This document shows positions 20,585 through 31,566 of a stretch of 64,000 nucleotides of DNA, piece by piece. Made by a program: the position numbers and the translations under genes. The stretch is from Chryseolinea lacunae (GTDB taxonomy: Bacteria > Bacteroidota > Bacteroidia > Cytophagales > Cyclobacteriaceae): the NCBI RefSeq assembly GCF_016735595.1, contig NZ_JAERRB010000012.1, positions 1-64,000 of the forward strand, written 5' to 3'. Numbering within the stretch: the stretch's first letter is position 1; every line of letters starts with the position of its first letter. The notes under the pieces are model-generated. The model worked only from the letters and a program-made list of their open reading frames with translations, had not been told where the DNA came from and made no database searches.

Positions 20585-22159
20585 TTAATTAGTATATCCA
20601 GGGTTTTGAGATGCTGGAGTAAACTTGGCATTCGTGTTGAACTCGTCTTGAGGAATTGGGAGCAGCTCATATTTGTTTGGCTGGAAATAGCTGATCGGGT
20701 CTGGTCCCGTAAGCTTTCCATTTGCTCTCCAACGCAGAATATCAATATTTCTGATCTCTTCTCCTGCCAACTCTATGAATCTTTCGTGCTGAATGGCCTT
20801 CAGGATTTCAGCTTTGCTCGACACCGGAAATCCGGCATTGTCCATAGCAGCTGTTCCATAATTTGGCATGCTCACGCTGGCACGGTTTCTAATCTGGTTC
20901 AGGTAGCCGATAGCATTTGCGGCTGTACCAACTTCGTTCTCGCACTCCGCAAGCAACATCAACACATCGGCATATCTCCAGAGTCTGTAGTTAATGCCAA
21001 CGTTTACGTTGAACCCACCGGGATCAGTCTTGTACATTATGGAATACTTTTTCCACCTGATCTTCTCATTGCTTCCTTTGAACGATGTGCTATTGTCACC
21101 CGCGATGTTGATGATGGTCTTGCCATCACCGCCACTGGTTACCAACGTCCTGGTTCCATTGGCAAACTTATCTCCCGGGAACCAGAAAGAGTCGGTGAGT
21201 CGCGGATCATCATCTTCATATTCGGCGATCAGCTTGTCTGATGGAATCAGGTTTGCCCAGCCAACCGCAGAATATTCCTGGGAACGAACCCAACTGTCGG
21301 CCGACGTTCCGTTACCTGATGCATCCCAGCCATAGCCTGTATCCAAAAATCCAACTTCAAAGACCGACTCGCTGTTATATTCTGCTTCCTCGGTGAAGTT
21401 GTTAAAGTAATTGCCAACAAGGCTATAAACACCCAGGTTCTTCACTGCCTCAAGAGCAGTTTTTGCTGCTGCATAGTCTCCTATGCAAAGATTGATTTTC
21501 CCGGCCAATGTGAGTGCGGCACCTTTCGATGCGCGTCCCAAGTCAGCAGCTCCGTAAGTGGTCGGCAAAACAGCGCTTGCGGCATTTGCGTCTGCAAGGG
21601 CAAACGCGAATGTTTCAGCCTGAGTTGACCTTGGCTTGGCATCACTGAAATCTGCTCCAGAACGGTCGTAAAGAGGAACGCCACCCCACAAAGCACCCAA
21701 CGTATAGTACGCAAAGCCTCTTAGAAATTTAGCCTCGGCAATGTACCTGTCTAACAACGGTTGATCAGCTGCCGACACTTTCAGCGCCCCGCCACCTACG
21801 ATAACAGCATTCGCCCGATGAACCATGGTGAACAGACCTTTATAGACATCAGAACTTACGGAATTTGTATAGGTGTGAGAGCCATTCAACAACTGAGCTC
21901 TTGGGACCTCCAATTGCCCGCCGCCAGCTTTCATTTCATCTGATCTGAGATCGTGAATAAAGAAGTATTCTCTTCCCACCAGGCGGTTGCCTTGAAACAC
22001 CGCATATATCGCATTCACGGACGTCCCTATCTGATCTAATGTAGTATAGAAAGCATCACTCGTTATCACATTCGGATTTTTAGTGTCTAACAATGTCTCA
22101 TTACATGAAACAATAATTGTCGACACTAAAACAATGGTCAATAATAAAACCTTTTTCAT
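20585..22159 (-). CDS. SusD/RagB-family glycan-binding outer-membrane lipoprotein
   Basis: 524 residues, lipoprotein signal with SCNET at about residue 18. The SusD superfamily features are present: tetratricopeptide-like helices (YIAEAKFLRGFAYYTLGALWGGVPLYDR), the NYRLWRYADVLMLLAECENEVG segment and the C-terminal ERFIELAGEEIRNIDILRW. It sits on the outer face over the SusC pore and captures the oligosaccharide. The start is 13 bases after the susC stop, so the two are co-transcribed. Confidence 0.95.
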   Translation of the reverse strand: MKKVLLLTIVLVSTIIVSCNETLLDTKNPNVITSDAFYTTLDQIGTSVNAIYAVFQGNRLVGREYFFIHDLRSDEMKAGGGQLEVPRAQLLNGSHTYTNSVSSDVYKGLFTMVHRANAVIVGGGALKVSAADQPLLDRYIAEAKFLRGFAYYTLGALWGGVPLYDRSGADFSDAKPRSTQAETFAFALADANAASAVLPTTYGAADLGRASKGAALTLAGKINLCIGDYAAAKTALEAVKNLGVYSLVGNYFNNFTEEAEYNSESVFEVGFLDTGYGWDASGNGTSADSWVRSQEYSAVGWANLIPSDKLIAEYEDDDPRLTDSFWFPGDKFANGTRTLVTSGGDGKTIINIAGDNSTSFKGSNEKIRWKKYSIMYKTDPGGFNVNVGINYRLWRYADVLMLLAECENEVGTAANAIGYLNQIRNRASVSMPNYGTAAMDNAGFPVSSKAEILKAIQHERFIELAGEEIRNIDILRWRANGKLTGPDPISYFQPNKYELLPIPQDEFNTNAKFTPASQNPGYTN

Positions 22160-22172
22160 ATTTTAATAGGGA

Positions 22173-25100
22173 TTAAAATCCTAATTGTACACCACCTATG
22201 AACGTTCTAGGCTGAGGAAACTGCCCATAGTCTATGCCATTAACCAGGAAGCGGTTGTTGTCAGCCGAATTGTTGATGTTTCGATTACCCACTTCAGGAT
22301 CGTAGCCTTTATACTTCGTTACCGTCAGCAAATTCTGCGCTGTGAAGTAAATCCTGAACTTCTTGATGGTTCCGTTCGTGAAACTTAAAAGCGAAGAAGG
22401 TATCGTATAACCAATGTTCAGGTTCTTTATGCGGAGGTATGAACCGTCTTCCAGGAATCGATCGCTAGGTCTGGCATTTGAATTTGGATCACCGCTTACG
22501 GCCCGTGGAACATCGGTGTTGGTATTGCTGGGTGTCCAGGCATTTGTTACTTCAATGCCCGAATTGAATAACCTTTGCATGCCCTCCGTTATTACTCTTG
22601 TGCCATTGTAGATTTTGTTACCCTGAACACCTTGGATAAACATCGTCAAATCAAAGCCTTTGAATGTTGCGGACAGATTTAATCCGTAGGTAAACTTCGG
22701 TAAGAAGCTTCCCATCTCCTTCATATTACCGGTGAAACGGACATCTCCAGGGCGCGTATATTTACCCGAGTTGGCCGGATCTTGCCACTTCGCGAGATCA
22801 ACCGTGCCATCGGGATTTAGCGGCAGGACCAAGCCCGCTTGCGTTGGTTTGCCTTCGCCGTTGACGATCTCGCCCTCATTTTGGAATATGCCATTTGTTT
22901 CAGAAAGGTAGAATTGCTGGATGCTGGATCCTGCCACAGTTCTCGTGATATTACCGGCTCCATAGTCCTGGCTGCCTCCCGCGAAGTACGCAGCATTTTC
23001 GCCATCCAGTGCTTTTATCTCATTTTTAATGATAGACACATTTCCGGAAGCGTTAAAGGTGAAATCCTTTCCTACCACGGAGTAACCGGCTGTGAATTCA
23101 ATTCCCGAGTTTTTCATTTTTGCGATGTTCAACGCAGTAGGTTCGTCAAGGCCTAATGAAGTCGCCGGCAGGGTGCCCAAAATCAGCTGATCCGTATCCT
23201 TTATGAAATAGTCGGCCGAAAATGTGATCTTGTTGCTAAATAATCCCAGATCAAGCCCGATGTTTTTCATCGTTGAAACTTCCCATCCAAATTTAAAGTT
23301 GGGAAGTTTTTGATAGTATGATCCCTGGGCGAGCACATTGTTAAACGGATAAAACGAATTTGTTAATGTCGATGAAAGGTAGCTGTATGCATCGGTGGGT
23401 CTTGCGCCAACCTTGCCGTAGCTTGCTCTCACCTTCAGATCGCTGATCTGGCTCACACCACGCATGAAATTTTCTTCGTTCACCTTCCAGCCCAACGATG
23501 CTCCGGGGAAGTTGCCCCATTTGTGATCGGGCGCAAATCCTGAAAAACCATCCCTGCGCAATGAAACACTCAACAGATATTTTTCTTTGAACGCATAATT
23601 CACACGACCCAGGAAGGAAAGTAAAAACATTTCCGAGGTTTGATTGTCGACCGTCAGGTTCGTTCCACCTGTCAAATTATTGATCTCATTTGTGGTTAGT
23701 CGTCCACTGGTATTTAAGAAGTTGTTCTTCTCATCCTGTCTCTCCGCAACAACAACCGCATTTATATCGTGGCCACCAAACGTTTTATCATACGTCAACT
23801 GGTTAGAGTAATAGAGCGAATAATAGCTGTTTCTATTGTCTGTTAAGTTGTGTGTAGTTCTGCCCTGATAACCGCCGTCGCTGAAAATCGGATCATTTTG
23901 CAAAGCATGGTCTTGCGAAGAGTTCACACCAAACGTGAACTTGTATTTAAGCGCATCCGTAATCTTAACCTGCAGGAATGTATTGCTGAGAATGTAAAGA
24001 TTATGATTCTTTCTTATATCCATCAATGCCAACCGAACCGGGTTTTCAGGGTCGGAACCGTCAACTGATTGAGTACCATTGAAACCACCCGGAGTATTCG
24101 GATTGTAGACCGCGATATAGGGAACAGAGCGGAGCATGTGCATGACCATCGTTCTTCCACCGCTCTCCAACTGGTTTTGGTTGTTGCTTTGCGTCACCTG
24201 CAAGTTCTCGCCAATCGTAAACCGTTTGCCGATCTTTGTCTCCACACTAAGTCTTCCGTTGTATCGGTCAAAGGAAGTCCCTAACATGATGCCGTCTTGT
24301 TTGAACCGGCCGAACGACATGTACATTTTCGTTTTTTCGGTTGAACCCGAAACAGAACCCTGAACTTGTGAAATGGGTGCAGCACGAAACATCTCATCTT
24401 GCCAGTCGGTTTCGGTTTGAGCAAACGTTTGGGATGTGCCTGCATAAATGGGCTGATTCATGTTTGCGAATCGCGAAGGCGGGGTGCCACCTGCATTGGT
24501 TGCCAGCGCCGTGCCATAGGCCAGGTATTGATCGCGTTTTAGCAAATCCAGTTTCTTCCAGGCACTTTGCGTTCCGGTGTAGGCTTCGATATCTACGTGA
24601 ACTTTCTGATCCTTCGATCCGCTTTTGGTGGTAATAATAACGACACCATTGGCAGCACGCGATCCATAGACTGCCGTCGCAGCCGCATCCTTTAAGATTT
24701 CGACCGACTCAATATCTTTTGTGTCTACACTATTCAGGTTGAAGTTTGGCGCAGGAAAACCATCCACAACGTAGAGAGGATCCGCATTTTGCGTGATCGA
24801 ACCAATGCCGCGTATCCGCACGATTGCGCTTGAACCTGGACCTCCGTTATTGGTAACCAAAACTCCTGGAACACGTCCTTGCAAGGCCGCCGAAACGCTG
24901 GGAACAGGCAATGCTGAAATCTCTTTCGAAGTGACTGAAGAAACCGCACCCGTCACCGAAGACTTCGTCTGCGTACCGTAGCCCACAACAACAACTTCTG
25001 CCAGCGTCGCCACGTCTGCTGCCAGGGAAACGTTTATGGAGGTCTGGTTTCCAACAGTGACCTCCTGCGTAACATACCCAATAAAGCTGAAGATCAGTGT

Positions 25101-25385
25101 GGCATTGCTGCCTGACAAGGAAATGCGGTAGTTACCGCTGGCGTCGGTGGTCGTTCCATTCGTGGTGCCCTTCACCACGATATTTACGCCCGGTATAGGA
25201 GCACTTGCTTCGTCAACTACCTGTCCTGATACAGTCGTTTCCTGAAATACTGAGGAAGACTTTGCTTCAACTGTGTTTATGTTACCATAACACAGTATTA
25301 GTGCCGCGGATAAAAACGGCAAGAGCTTAAACTTTAGCCATTGCAGTCGCCTGAGGCTTAAAAACTTCGAGTAGATTTCACTCAT
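22173..25385 (-). CDS. SusC/RagA-family TonB-dependent outer-membrane transporter
   Basis: About 1070 residues. Signal segment (LLPFLSAALILCYG), then a carboxypeptidase-regulatory-like domain (TVSGQVVDEASAPIPGVNIV, about 50-130), the TonB plug with AEVVVVGYGTQTKSSVTGAV and ESVEILKDAAATAVYGSRAANGVV, and a barrel ending in FPQPRTFIGGVQLGF. The final Phe is usual for outer-membrane insertion. It imports oligosaccharides with SusD, energised by TonB. I use the ATG at 25385 because AAAGAAG lies just upstream and the signal segment follows directly; a frame start at 25436 also exists. Confidence 0.95.
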   Translation of the reverse strand: MSEIYSKFLSLRRLQWLKFKLLPFLSAALILCYGNINTVEAKSSSVFQETTVSGQVVDEASAPIPGVNIVVKGTTNGTTTDASGNYRISLSGSNATLIFSFIGYVTQEVTVGNQTSINVSLAADVATLAEVVVVGYGTQTKSSVTGAVSSVTSKEISALPVPSVSAALQGRVPGVLVTNNGGPGSSAIVRIRGIGSITQNADPLYVVDGFPAPNFNLNSVDTKDIESVEILKDAAATAVYGSRAANGVVIITTKSGSKDQKVHVDIEAYTGTQSAWKKLDLLKRDQYLAYGTALATNAGGTPPSRFANMNQPIYAGTSQTFAQTETDWQDEMFRAAPISQVQGSVSGSTEKTKMYMSFGRFKQDGIMLGTSFDRYNGRLSVETKIGKRFTIGENLQVTQSNNQNQLESGGRTMVMHMLRSVPYIAVYNPNTPGGFNGTQSVDGSDPENPVRLALMDIRKNHNLYILSNTFLQVKITDALKYKFTFGVNSSQDHALQNDPIFSDGGYQGRTTHNLTDNRNSYYSLYYSNQLTYDKTFGGHDINAVVVAERQDEKNNFLNTSGRLTTNEINNLTGGTNLTVDNQTSEMFLLSFLGRVNYAFKEKYLLSVSLRRDGFSGFAPDHKWGNFPGASLGWKVNEENFMRGVSQISDLKVRASYGKVGARPTDAYSYLSSTLTNSFYPFNNVLAQGSYYQKLPNFKFGWEVSTMKNIGLDLGLFSNKITFSADYFIKDTDQLILGTLPATSLGLDEPTALNIAKMKNSGIEFTAGYSVVGKDFTFNASGNVSIIKNEIKALDGENAAYFAGGSQDYGAGNITRTVAGSSIQQFYLSETNGIFQNEGEIVNGEGKPTQAGLVLPLNPDGTVDLAKWQDPANSGKYTRPGDVRFTGNMKEMGSFLPKFTYGLNLSATFKGFDLTMFIQGVQGNKIYNGTRVITEGMQRLFNSGIEVTNAWTPSNTNTDVPRAVSGDPNSNARPSDRFLEDGSYLRIKNLNIGYTIPSSLLSFTNGTIKKFRIYFTAQNLLTVTKYKGYDPEVGNRNINNSADNNRFLVNGIDYGQFPQPRTFIGGVQLGF

Positions 25386-25928
25386 AAACTTCTTTGGGGT
25401 TGATTGAGAATAGATTTTCGCTGAACGCTCATACAATAACTGTTACCGCATGAGTTTTGAACCGGGAAGTATGTCCTCGATTCCGTACTACATGGATCTT
25501 CCGTCTGGCTTTTAGGTTTGGGGTTAATTTTCACATTCTTGTTGTGTGATTGGGAATTTGAATCCTGTTGCAGGCTGAACGCTACGGAGCAGGCTTCAAG
25601 ATTCACCGCACACGTTTGCTAAAGTCCGATTTGAGCCCCACTAATACGTATCAAAAAATGAACATTCGCTTGAAATTTTGAAACGGAGCTGGTTTTTGAG
25701 GCGATAATGGCCGATTAAGGAGGATTTTCTGCGCAAGCGCATTATCCACGAAAGCGAGTGCGTGGACCTACCTTAAAAAATATGAATTCGGTTGTGCCGA
25801 GAGGAGACGTCGTGATGCGTTACGCTTCACCGGATATATCACCGGGCCGCAATCAACAAGCGATAAAAAGTCTGACGCGACAATGTGTGCGCAAACAGCG
25901 ATACAAACTGGCGGTAGAGATTTGTACT
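25386..25928. other. Intergenic region between the hybrid sensor and susC
   Basis: About 540 bases with no convincing gene. Its position makes it the likely promoter and binding region for the AraC domain of the upstream hybrid sensor. I found no TAnnTTTG box with a well-placed TTTG and no clear repeat or palindrome that I could defend as the operator. Confidence 0.4.
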
Positions 25929-28900
25929 CTACGCGTGATCGAGATATTCTGACGGCGTCTTGCCGTATTCCTCCTTGAAACAACGCGTGAAATACGACGC
26001 TGAATTGAATCCCACTTCGAAAGCAATTTCCGATAACGTGAGTTTATGTCCATCCATCAGTTTGATGGCCTGTTTCATTCGTACCATTTTGATGAATTCA
26101 ACGATTGACTTTCCGGTCAGCGCTTTGATTTTCCGGTAAACCTGCATCCTGCTCAGGTTTAAAACGGCGGCCATAGAATCGACGCTGAGTTGCGAATCCT
26201 GCAAGTTACCGGCGACGTAGTCAATCGCTTTTTGAAGAAATGCCTGGTCTAAAGAATTCGTCGTCGCTTTTCCCGGGGTCAAATAAACGTCGTGACTGAA
26301 TCGTGCATACAACTTTCGCCGGGAGTTGATCATCTGGCGAACGTGTTCGATCAGGCATCGCATGTTGAATGGCTTTGTCAAGTATAAATCAGCCCCGTTC
26401 TTTATGCCGTTGATCTGGTCTTCTATGGTTGCTTTGGCGGTCAGAAGCACAAACGGAATATGACTGGTGTTCAAATCGGACTTAATGGTATTGCAAAACT
26501 CGATTCCATCTTTTTTCGGCATCATAATGTCGCTGATAATCAGATCCGGGTTTTTACTCAACGCGACTTCCAGGCCCTCCTCTCCATCTCTTGCCTCAAG
26601 CACTGAAAATTCCCTTTGCAACTCGGCAACGAGGTAGGCTCTTAACTCGAAATTATCTTCCACAACCAGTATTTCCGGCTTGTCAACACCGTTGCTACCG
26701 TCTTGATCTCCCTCCGAAGTTGGTGAGCTCGTCACTTCTTCGTGGTCTTTACTGTAGATCACATCCGGGAGCGCTACCACGTTCTCATCCAACTCGTAAG
26801 CATTCGAGCTGATGGGGAGTAAAATGGTAAAGATCGTTGCCTGATCGGGCGTGCTCTCTACCGTGATGGTTCCGCGGTGAAGTTCAACGAGTGCTTTGGT
26901 CAATGATAGCCCGATTCCCGTTCCCGGACTTGAAATTTTAGCGGACGACTTTGCCTGATAGAATTTTTCAAAAATGCGGGGAAGTTCCTCCGGCAATATT
27001 CCAATGCCGTTGTCTTCTATCATCAACTCGATGCATCGACAAAGTGTGCCATCGGAAATAACCGAATGGTTAGTCTTTATCTGCAACTTGATCTCACCGC
27101 CATCCGCGGTAAATTTGAACGCATTTGAAAGAATGTTAAAGATAACGCTCTCCAATTTATCACGGTCAAACCAACCCATAATGACGGGTTCATCGCAGCT
27201 TACAGAAAAGAGTATTCTCCGCTTGGTCGCCATTTCATTGAAGGCCGAACAGGATTCTGTGATGAACTGAACCAACTCACTGTGCTGAACTTTCAATTTA
27301 AGATTTCCAACCTCCAGCTTGTTAAAATCCAGAAATTCGTTGACCAGTCTCTTCATCCGGTCGGCGTTCTTATAGGCCGTGAAAATCCTTTCCCGAAACA
27401 CAGACGGAACTTCGTTGGATTCCATTAAACTTTCGATCGGAATTAAAACCAAACTTAACGGCGTTCTGAACTCGTGCGCAATGTTTGTAAAAAATTGTGT
27501 CTTCGACTCGCTCAATTCATGTTCCTGCTCGCGTTTGAGTTTCTCAATGGTGATCTCGTTTCTCATCTTCAATCTCTCCACCCTGATTTTGATCAGCGCA
27601 TAAATAAATAACAATCCAATCGAAATGTAGATGCAAAACGCCCACCACGTTTTCCAGAAAACGGGACGAATGGTTATCTCCAGTTCCAATGGCTTATCAA
27701 GCCAGACACCTTCCCGATTTGCGGCCTTGACGACAAACACATAGGTGTCCGGATCGAGGTTGGTGTATGTGGCACTATGGCTAAGTCTCGTGCAATTCCA
27801 GTCTTTATCAAATCCCTCCAGCTTATAGTAGTACGTATAGTTTGCCGACGGGCTGTAACCGAGCGCAACAAAGTCGATCACGAACGACCTCTGATCGTAG
27901 GACAGTTCCAGTTTTGAAGTCAGGCTGATGTGTTTTTTCAGCGGCGAATCGGCAGCGCCAGGTTTGATCGATTGATTATTGATTTTCAGGTCAGCTAAAA
28001 CAACTTTTCCGGAGACGGATGTTGTGCGAATGCTGTCGGGAAAGAAACTGTCGAAGCCATTGCTGCTTCCAAATAGAAATTTTCCGGATGATGTTTGCAG
28101 TGCCGCCTTGCGCAGGAAATTATTCGACTTCAATCCATCGTCACGTGTGTAGTTTATGAACGTGTTTGTTTTTGTATCAAATTTAGAAAGCCCCATGTTG
28201 CCGCCTGACCAGACATTTCCATGTTTGTCGGTCAGAATAGACCGGATGGCATTGACGGTCGCTCCCGTCGCCATCTCATAGGACAAAAATTGTGTGCTGT
28301 TCTTTTTCTTAAGGTTTAACCCTTCTGTTGTTCCAATCCATAAATCGTGGCTATTCTTATCTTCCACGATGGCCTGAATCTGCGATCCCTTTATGCTTCC
28401 TTCCCGGTTTTCCGGAATGTGTAGCCGGTATGTAAATGAGTTTCCGGATTTCCGCTTCAGCTCATATAACCCGTATAACGTCCCGACCCAGAATGTTCCT
28501 TCCGAGTCTTCAACAATATCCGAAACATAAGCCGTGTTCGGAATATGCGTAGGCTGATTGTATTCTGTAGCACTGACAAACTTGTTATTTTTTCTATCGT
28601 AGAAGAAAAGCCCGCTTCCCCACGTTCCGGCCCAAACCGTTCCCGTCTTGTCCTCGTACAGGCAAAGAACCTGATCATTACCGAATCCTTTTGACCGAAG
28701 AGAATAATAAACCAATTGATTGGTCTGCGGATTTATCCGGATAACTCCCTTACCGGCCGTGCCGAGCCACAATTCATTGTCTCTGCCCGAAATCACCGAT
28801 GTCACATCCTTATTTGTCAATTGGCGATTGATCTGAACGGCAGCTTCAAACTTGTTACTCTTAACATCAATTTTTCCAAGACCAAGACCATAGAAGGCTA

Positions 28901-30050
28901 TCCAGATGTTTCCATGGCTGTCTTCGGCAAAACTCCTTACCTCGTTATTTTCGAAAGGGTTTCTTCCAGATGACTTTTCTCTTGTATAAAACTTCTTCTG
29001 ATTATTGTCAAGCACAAATACGCCATCACTGAAGGTGCCGATCCAGATCAAGCCGAGATCATCAGCATAGATAGAGTGAATCGAATTGGTGGGCAAGCGT
29101 TTGGGATCACCTTCTTCGCCAAGCAAATGATGAACTTTGTTGGTCTTCTGGTCAATCCGATTAAAACCCGAACTCTCACCACCCACCAGGATATTTCCGT
29201 TGTGATCGATACTTAAGGCAAGGATGGCATTGAGACTATTACCCAGTGCGTCGCGTGACAAGAGTTCCTCGAAAGAGTAACGCCCGCCCGCCGAGATCAA
29301 ACGGGTGATCTGTCCCGTTGTGGTTGCGATCAACATGTTGCCCGACTTTTCCGGCACGATCGTACTGATCTGAGCATTCGAAAACCGCTGAAGTGCCCCC
29401 AGAGGAAGACGCTTTCCCGTTCGCACATCATATAGCAATAGTCCTCCCCTGCTACCGCACCATATTGTATCGCCGCGGTTCACCAGTACCGTTATGAAAT
29501 TGGTCGACGGCAATACACCTTCCCGGGGAGGATCGGCGAGGTAGGAGAACTCCATTCTTGCAGGATCATATATGTTGATACCTCCCTCATGCGTGCCGAT
29601 CCAAAGCCGGCCCTGCGAATCGAATTCGAGATCCGTAATATATCTGTTGTTCAAATAATTGTGATTCGCTTTTATGGAATCGACCGTTATGAAATTATTC
29701 AATTCGCGATTGTAAATGCACAACCCCTGCGCCGTCCCTACCCATAGACGTTTGTCGTCTCCTTCCAAAATGGTGTTGATCGTACTATTCGCAATAGAAG
29801 TCCGGTCGTTCGGGTCGTGAACATATCGATAGGCATTGCTGCCATCGTAGCGGATCAACGCATCCTCCGTTCCAAACCACATGTAGCCTTCGCTATCTTT
29901 ATAGACACACCGGATAGAAGAATTGGACAATGCCTCTGGAGCAACGGGGATGAACGAAGGCGATAGCTCCTGACCAGACGCTGAAAGCGTAAAGATTAGA
30001 AGGGTTATCACCAATAGAAACAACGACATGGTGATTCTCACCACCTTCAT
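25929..30050 (-). CDS. Hybrid two-component sensor/regulator (HTCS) of the carbohydrate locus
   Basis: About 1373 residues. A signal/transmembrane segment (MSLFLLVITLLIFTLSASGQ) is followed by about 14 Reg_prop blades in a double propeller (YKDSEGYMWFGTEDALIRYD, DLGLIWIGTFSDGVF), a Y_Y_Y domain (YTYYYKLEGFDKDW), and a transmembrane helix near 800. Next are HisKA with phospho-His in NIAHEFRTPLSL (about 858), HATPase (IEDNGIGI, GTGIGLSLTK), a receiver with LIISDIMMPKKDG (Asp about 1172) and the AraC domain at the end (VGFNSASYFTRCFKEEYGKTP). Such proteins bind a degradation product in the periplasm and activate the neighbouring susCD. An upstream in-frame ATG at 30191 exists; I prefer the one just before the hydrophobic segment. 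Confidence 0.93.
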   Translation of the reverse strand: MKVVRITMSLFLLVITLLIFTLSASGQELSPSFIPVAPEALSNSSIRCVYKDSEGYMWFGTEDALIRYDGSNAYRYVHDPNDRTSIANSTINTILEGDDKRLWVGTAQGLCIYNRELNNFITVDSIKANHNYLNNRYITDLEFDSQGRLWIGTHEGGINIYDPARMEFSYLADPPREGVLPSTNFITVLVNRGDTIWCGSRGGLLLYDVRTGKRLPLGALQRFSNAQISTIVPEKSGNMLIATTTGQITRLISAGGRYSFEELLSRDALGNSLNAILALSIDHNGNILVGGESSGFNRIDQKTNKVHHLLGEEGDPKRLPTNSIHSIYADDLGLIWIGTFSDGVFVLDNNQKKFYTREKSSGRNPFENNEVRSFAEDSHGNIWIAFYGLGLGKIDVKSNKFEAAVQINRQLTNKDVTSVISGRDNELWLGTAGKGVIRINPQTNQLVYYSLRSKGFGNDQVLCLYEDKTGTVWAGTWGSGLFFYDRKNNKFVSATEYNQPTHIPNTAYVSDIVEDSEGTFWVGTLYGLYELKRKSGNSFTYRLHIPENREGSIKGSQIQAIVEDKNSHDLWIGTTEGLNLKKKNSTQFLSYEMATGATVNAIRSILTDKHGNVWSGGNMGLSKFDTKTNTFINYTRDDGLKSNNFLRKAALQTSSGKFLFGSSNGFDSFFPDSIRTTSVSGKVVLADLKINNQSIKPGAADSPLKKHISLTSKLELSYDQRSFVIDFVALGYSPSANYTYYYKLEGFDKDWNCTRLSHSATYTNLDPDTYVFVVKAANREGVWLDKPLELEITIRPVFWKTWWAFCIYISIGLLFIYALIKIRVERLKMRNEITIEKLKREQEHELSESKTQFFTNIAHEFRTPLSLVLIPIESLMESNEVPSVFRERIFTAYKNADRMKRLVNEFLDFNKLEVGNLKLKVQHSELVQFITESCSAFNEMATKRRILFSVSCDEPVIMGWFDRDKLESVIFNILSNAFKFTADGGEIKLQIKTNHSVISDGTLCRCIELMIEDNGIGILPEELPRIFEKFYQAKSSAKISSPGTGIGLSLTKALVELHRGTITVESTPDQATIFTILLPISSNAYELDENVVALPDVIYSKDHEEVTSSPTSEGDQDGSNGVDKPEILVVEDNFELRAYLVAELQREFSVLEARDGEEGLEVALSKNPDLIISDIMMPKKDGIEFCNTIKSDLNTSHIPFVLLTAKATIEDQINGIKNGADLYLTKPFNMRCLIEHVRQMINSRRKLYARFSHDVYLTPGKATTNSLDQAFLQKAIDYVAGNLQDSQLSVDSMAAVLNLSRMQVYRKIKALTGKSIVEFIKMVRMKQAIKLMDGHKLTLSEIAFEVGFNSASYFTRCFKEEYGKTPSEYLDHA

Positions 30051-30225
30051 GAAAGAGATGCATTTCTGAAATTCCCTGCTGCTCTTTTTTACCATTAGAA
30101 AACTCTTTTTGGCTACATCAATGAACCACGCCAGGCACAAAATAATACGTGTACAATATACAATTCTACTGATTTCAATCGAATGAAACAAGCCATTTTC
30201 AAATTTTGGCCGTTTTCACGCAAAA

Positions 30226-30459
30226 ATGGGGAAAGCGGTCCTCGCGGCGGTGAAGACGGTTTTGGACATCCCGAACCAGCCACAGCTATTACTGGAAGCA
30301 GGCCTGGTCGACGAACTTAAACTACTAATCAATCCAGCATTTGCCGGAAAGGGAGAACGACCTTTCAAAGAAGATATAAATTATGAACTGGAGCTGTTGG
30401 AGTTACTGCCCTTTGAAAAAAATGTTGTGCTGCTAAATTATAAGCCGACGATCAAGTAA
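30226..30459 (+). pseudogene. 5'-truncated RibD/DHFR-like fragment
   Basis: From about 30280 the frame reads LLLEAGLVDELKLLINPAFA then GKGERPF, the C-terminal half of the RibD_C/dihydrofolate-reductase-like family. The catalytic N-terminal half is missing, and the preceding bases are the leader of the divergent hybrid sensor. The 77-codon frame starting at ATG 30226 is probably not a working gene. A full-length relative is present at 46167-46739. Confidence 0.65.
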
Positions 30460-30543
30460 ACCCAAATACGCTTCCAAAAAACAATCCCAATGGAATTTCC
30501 ACAATAAAACTTTTGCGCAGCGCATGAACGTTAGCTGAATTTC

Positions 30544-31566
30544 TCAACATCCGCCAGCCCGGGGTATGGCATAAATTACGTTGCCTGAAACACGTAAATT
30601 GAAGACCTTGTTTTCTATGGACGGGAGCAACAGTTTCCATGTTTTTCCCTTGTCCGATGATCTAAAAATGCCCGTAGGGTGACCACAAAAAAGATATTCA
30701 TCAACCTGAACAATGGAGGCAATGGAGAGGCTCGGCGGAAGGCCGGCATCAATGGGGTTCCAGCTCTTTCCTCCGTCGTAGGATGTTCGCACCCTTCTTG
30801 TCTCCGACACGGTGTTGAACGTGATGGCTGCGAATCCACCTTTGACGTTTTCTATCGCAATGCCTACACCTCCCTCACTAATCACCAACTCCCAGTTTTC
30901 GCCATCATCGGTAGACCGTATTATTCCCTTCGCGCTAGTCGCCATGAGTACGCCGTTTGACTCTACAAATTTCATCACCCAGCCACCGCCATGAACAGGT
31001 TTCCAACTTTTGCCACCGTTCGTGGATTTAAGAATGCCGTTGTTGGTGCCGACGAAAACTGTGCCTCCGGCAGTTTCAAAAACAGTGCGCACTTCTTTTG
31101 CTTGCAAATTTGTGTACGCCGATGTCCATACACTCGTTCCGTTTATACTTCGCACAAATTGACCTTCATTGTAATTGTATGCGAATATCCCAGTCTTGCC
31201 GGCGGGTGCAATGCTTCTATGCTCGTCAAGGGAAATCTCTTTGCTCCAAAAAGGGGCTTTGGAATTTGGTTTATTGTGATAGATCCAATCTCCAGCACTT
31301 AAGAAAAGCCCCCGCTCGTCTGCAAAAAAAACATCTCTGTAAATACCATCTTCTTCCTGCCCTGCCTCGGGCAACCCTTCGCTGATGTCCTGCCATGTTT
31401 GTCCGCCATCGGTAGATTTAAAAACGATGTTCATTGCCCCAGGCCTATTTATGTCTAGTTTTTGCAGACTCTCTGTGATGGGAGATGACGTAGTAACTTT
31501 CAATGCCTCCTGGCAGACAAACGAAAATTGAAAAAGACAAAAAAAGGCAAGGCTGTAGATTTTCAT
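30544..31566 (-). CDS. Secreted BNR/sortilin-like beta-propeller protein, paralogue 2
   Basis: 340 residues with signal peptide MKIYSLAFFCLFQFSF. Blades carry STDGGQTWQD, STNGGKSWKP, STDDGENWEL and SSDKGKTWKL. It aligns along its whole length with the protein at 3363-4367, including the motif KGIIRSTDxGxxW and the last residues GGC. There are no catalytic residues that would allow an enzymatic call. The two paralogues lie at opposite sides of the carbohydrate locus in inverted orientation and have matching promoters. Confidence 0.75.
   Translation of the reverse strand: MKIYSLAFFCLFQFSFVCQEALKVTTSSPITESLQKLDINRPGAMNIVFKSTDGGQTWQDISEGLPEAGQEEDGIYRDVFFADERGLFLSAGDWIYHNKPNSKAPFWSKEISLDEHRSIAPAGKTGIFAYNYNEGQFVRSINGTSVWTSAYTNLQAKEVRTVFETAGGTVFVGTNNGILKSTNGGKSWKPVHGGGWVMKFVESNGVLMATSAKGIIRSTDDGENWELVISEGGVGIAIENVKGGFAAITFNTVSETRRVRTSYDGGKSWNPIDAGLPPSLSIASIVQVDEYLFCGHPTGIFRSSDKGKTWKLLLPSIENKVFNLRVSGNVIYAIPRAGGC

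Noticed and set aside
20480-21241. 253-codon plus-strand frame
   Set aside because: It is antisense to susD and shows no signal or domain.
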